The notes below the pieces were generated by a model. That model saw only the letters and a list, made by a program, of their open reading frames with translations. It ran no database searches and had not been told where the DNA came from. From Methylobacterium aquaticum (GTDB lineage Bacteria; Pseudomonadota; Alphaproteobacteria; Rhizobiales; Beijerinckiaceae): DNA of 64,000 nt. The DNA is taken from contig NZ_CP043627.1 of NCBI RefSeq assembly GCF_016804325.1, positions 2,183,001 through 2,247,000 on the forward strand, given 5' to 3'. Shown here piece by piece: positions 63,260 through 64,000 of the stretch. The first letter of the stretch is position 1, and each line of letters starts with the position of its first letter. Position numbers and translations under genes: made by a program.

Positions 63260-64000
63260 CTACTTCTCGTAGGAGATGCGGTAGATCGCGCCGGCCGTGT
63301 CGTCGGAGACCAGCAGCGAACCGTCGGGCAGGGTGGCGACGTCGACCGGGCGGCCGAGATACTCGCCGCCCTCGGTCAGCCAGCCCTCGGCGAAGGGCTC
63401 GGGCTTGCCGGCGCTGCCGTCCTTGTTGACAGGCACGAACATCACCCGGGCACCGATCGGCGTGGTGCGGTTCCAGGAGCCGTGCTCGGCGGTGAAGATG
63501 CCGCCGCGGTACTTCTCGGGGAACGACTTGCCCTTGTAGACGATCATGCCGAGATCGGCGGCGTGGGGCGGCAGTTCCGCCTTCGGCGGCACGACGTCGG
63601 CCGGGATCTTGTCGTCCTTGTACTCGACCGTGCGGACGCCGCCGCCGCCATACCACGGGAAGCCGAAATTCTGGCCGGGCTTGGTGATCTGGTTCAATTC
63701 ACCCGGCGGCTGGTCGTCGCCCATGCCGTCGACCTGGTTGTCGGTGAACCACAGCGTCTTGTCGTTGGCGAAGTCCATGCCGACCGAGTTGCGGATGCCG
63801 GTGGCGTAGACCTCGCGGTTCTTGCCGTCGGCATCCATGCGGATGATGCCGCCGATGCCGGTCTTGGCGTAGAGGTCGGCCTTGTCCTTCGGCGGCACGT
63901 TGTAGGGCTGGCCCAGCGAGACGTAGAGCTTGCCGTCCGGCCCGATGCGGCACATCCGGGCGGTGTGGTTGTAGCTCTCCTCCGCCGGCGGGATCAGCTC
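63260..64000 (-). CDS. PQQ-dependent sugar dehydrogenase family protein (C-terminal part)
   Basis: C-terminal 246 residues of a soluble glucose/sorbosone dehydrogenase-like beta-propeller; the frame stays open past the window end, so the N-terminus is missing. Seen: RIGPDGKLYVSLGQPYN, KTGIGGIIRMDADGKNREVY, GMDFANDKTLWFTDNQVDGM, and the family's FTAEHGSWNRTTPIGARVMF. Enzymes of this fold oxidise aldose sugars using PQQ, in the periplasm. Its position just upstream of a small cytochrome c supports an electron-transfer pair. Exact substrate unknown. Confidence 0.9.
   Translation of the reverse strand, partial: ELIPPAEESYNHTARMCRIGPDGKLYVSLGQPYNVPPKDKADLYAKTGIGGIIRMDADGKNREVYATGIRNSVGMDFANDKTLWFTDNQVDGMGDDQPPGELNQITKPGQNFGFPWYGGGGVRTVEYKDDKIPADVVPPKAELPPHAADLGMIVYKGKSFPEKYRGGIFTAEHGSWNRTTPIGARVMFVPVNKDGSAGKPEPFAEGWLTEGGEYLGRPVDVATLPDGSLLVSDDTAGAIYRISYEK

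Overview
The window is GC-rich DNA whose genes fill almost every base. Gene content (thrC beside an M16 protease, hdaA-ppk1-ppx, a zeta-type ATPase inhibitor, a PQQ/cytochrome c sugar oxidation pair) and dense palindromic repeats point to an alphaproteobacterium of the Hyphomicrobiales, most likely Methylobacterium or a close relative. This is inference from gene families, not from a marker gene. No rRNA, tRNA, insertion sequence, phage gene or CRISPR array was seen.

Layout. 1-14.3 kb is mostly housekeeping: the end of a MATE exporter, a MaoC protein, a divergent acetyltransferase/TetR pair with a palindromic operator, htpG, an M16 protease with thrC, pyk, small secreted proteins, purM-purN and a CDP-alcohol phosphatidyltransferase. 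14.3-18.2 kb is a visibly AT-richer islet holding an RTX-repeat protein and three tandem paralogues of an unrecognised family. Ordinary GC-rich DNA resumes at 18.3 kb with an AI-2E-type membrane protein, hdaA, ppk1, ppx, csaA and ureG. 26.6-47.7 kb is mixed metabolism: two MFS carriers, a TAXI binding protein, glucokinase, a 3-hydroxyacyl-CoA dehydrogenase family enzyme, a cyclase, a branched-chain amino acid type binding protein, nitronate monooxygenase, an RhlE-type helicase and a GGDEF protein. From 61.2 down to 47.7 kb runs one tightly packed minus-strand block: four glycosyltransferase or deacetylase genes, then a peptide-type ABC transporter (ATPase, methyltransferase-like protein, binding protein, two permeases) and a NUDIX hydrolase, most joined by 4-bp ATGA overlaps. 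The window ends with a cyanuric acid hydrolase/barbiturase family enzyme, a small cytochrome c and the C-terminus of a PQQ-type sugar dehydrogenase.

Two observations stand out. First, palindromic repeats of at least four families are scattered through the window, and three copies lie inside protein-coding sequence. One joins a glycosyltransferase to a polysaccharide deacetylase in one frame, one sits in the linker of a GT4 glycosyltransferase, and one splits the signal peptide region of the peptide-binding protein. Second, the AT-rich islet carries three tandem paralogues, two of them exactly 1000 bp apart with mosaic identity, next to a probable type I secretion substrate.

Four genes (ureG, an alpha/beta hydrolase, the ABC ATPase and the peptide-binding protein) are each out of frame by exactly one missing base in a G/C run. 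This common lesion suggests sequencing or assembly error as much as true decay, and these genes should be read with that in mind.
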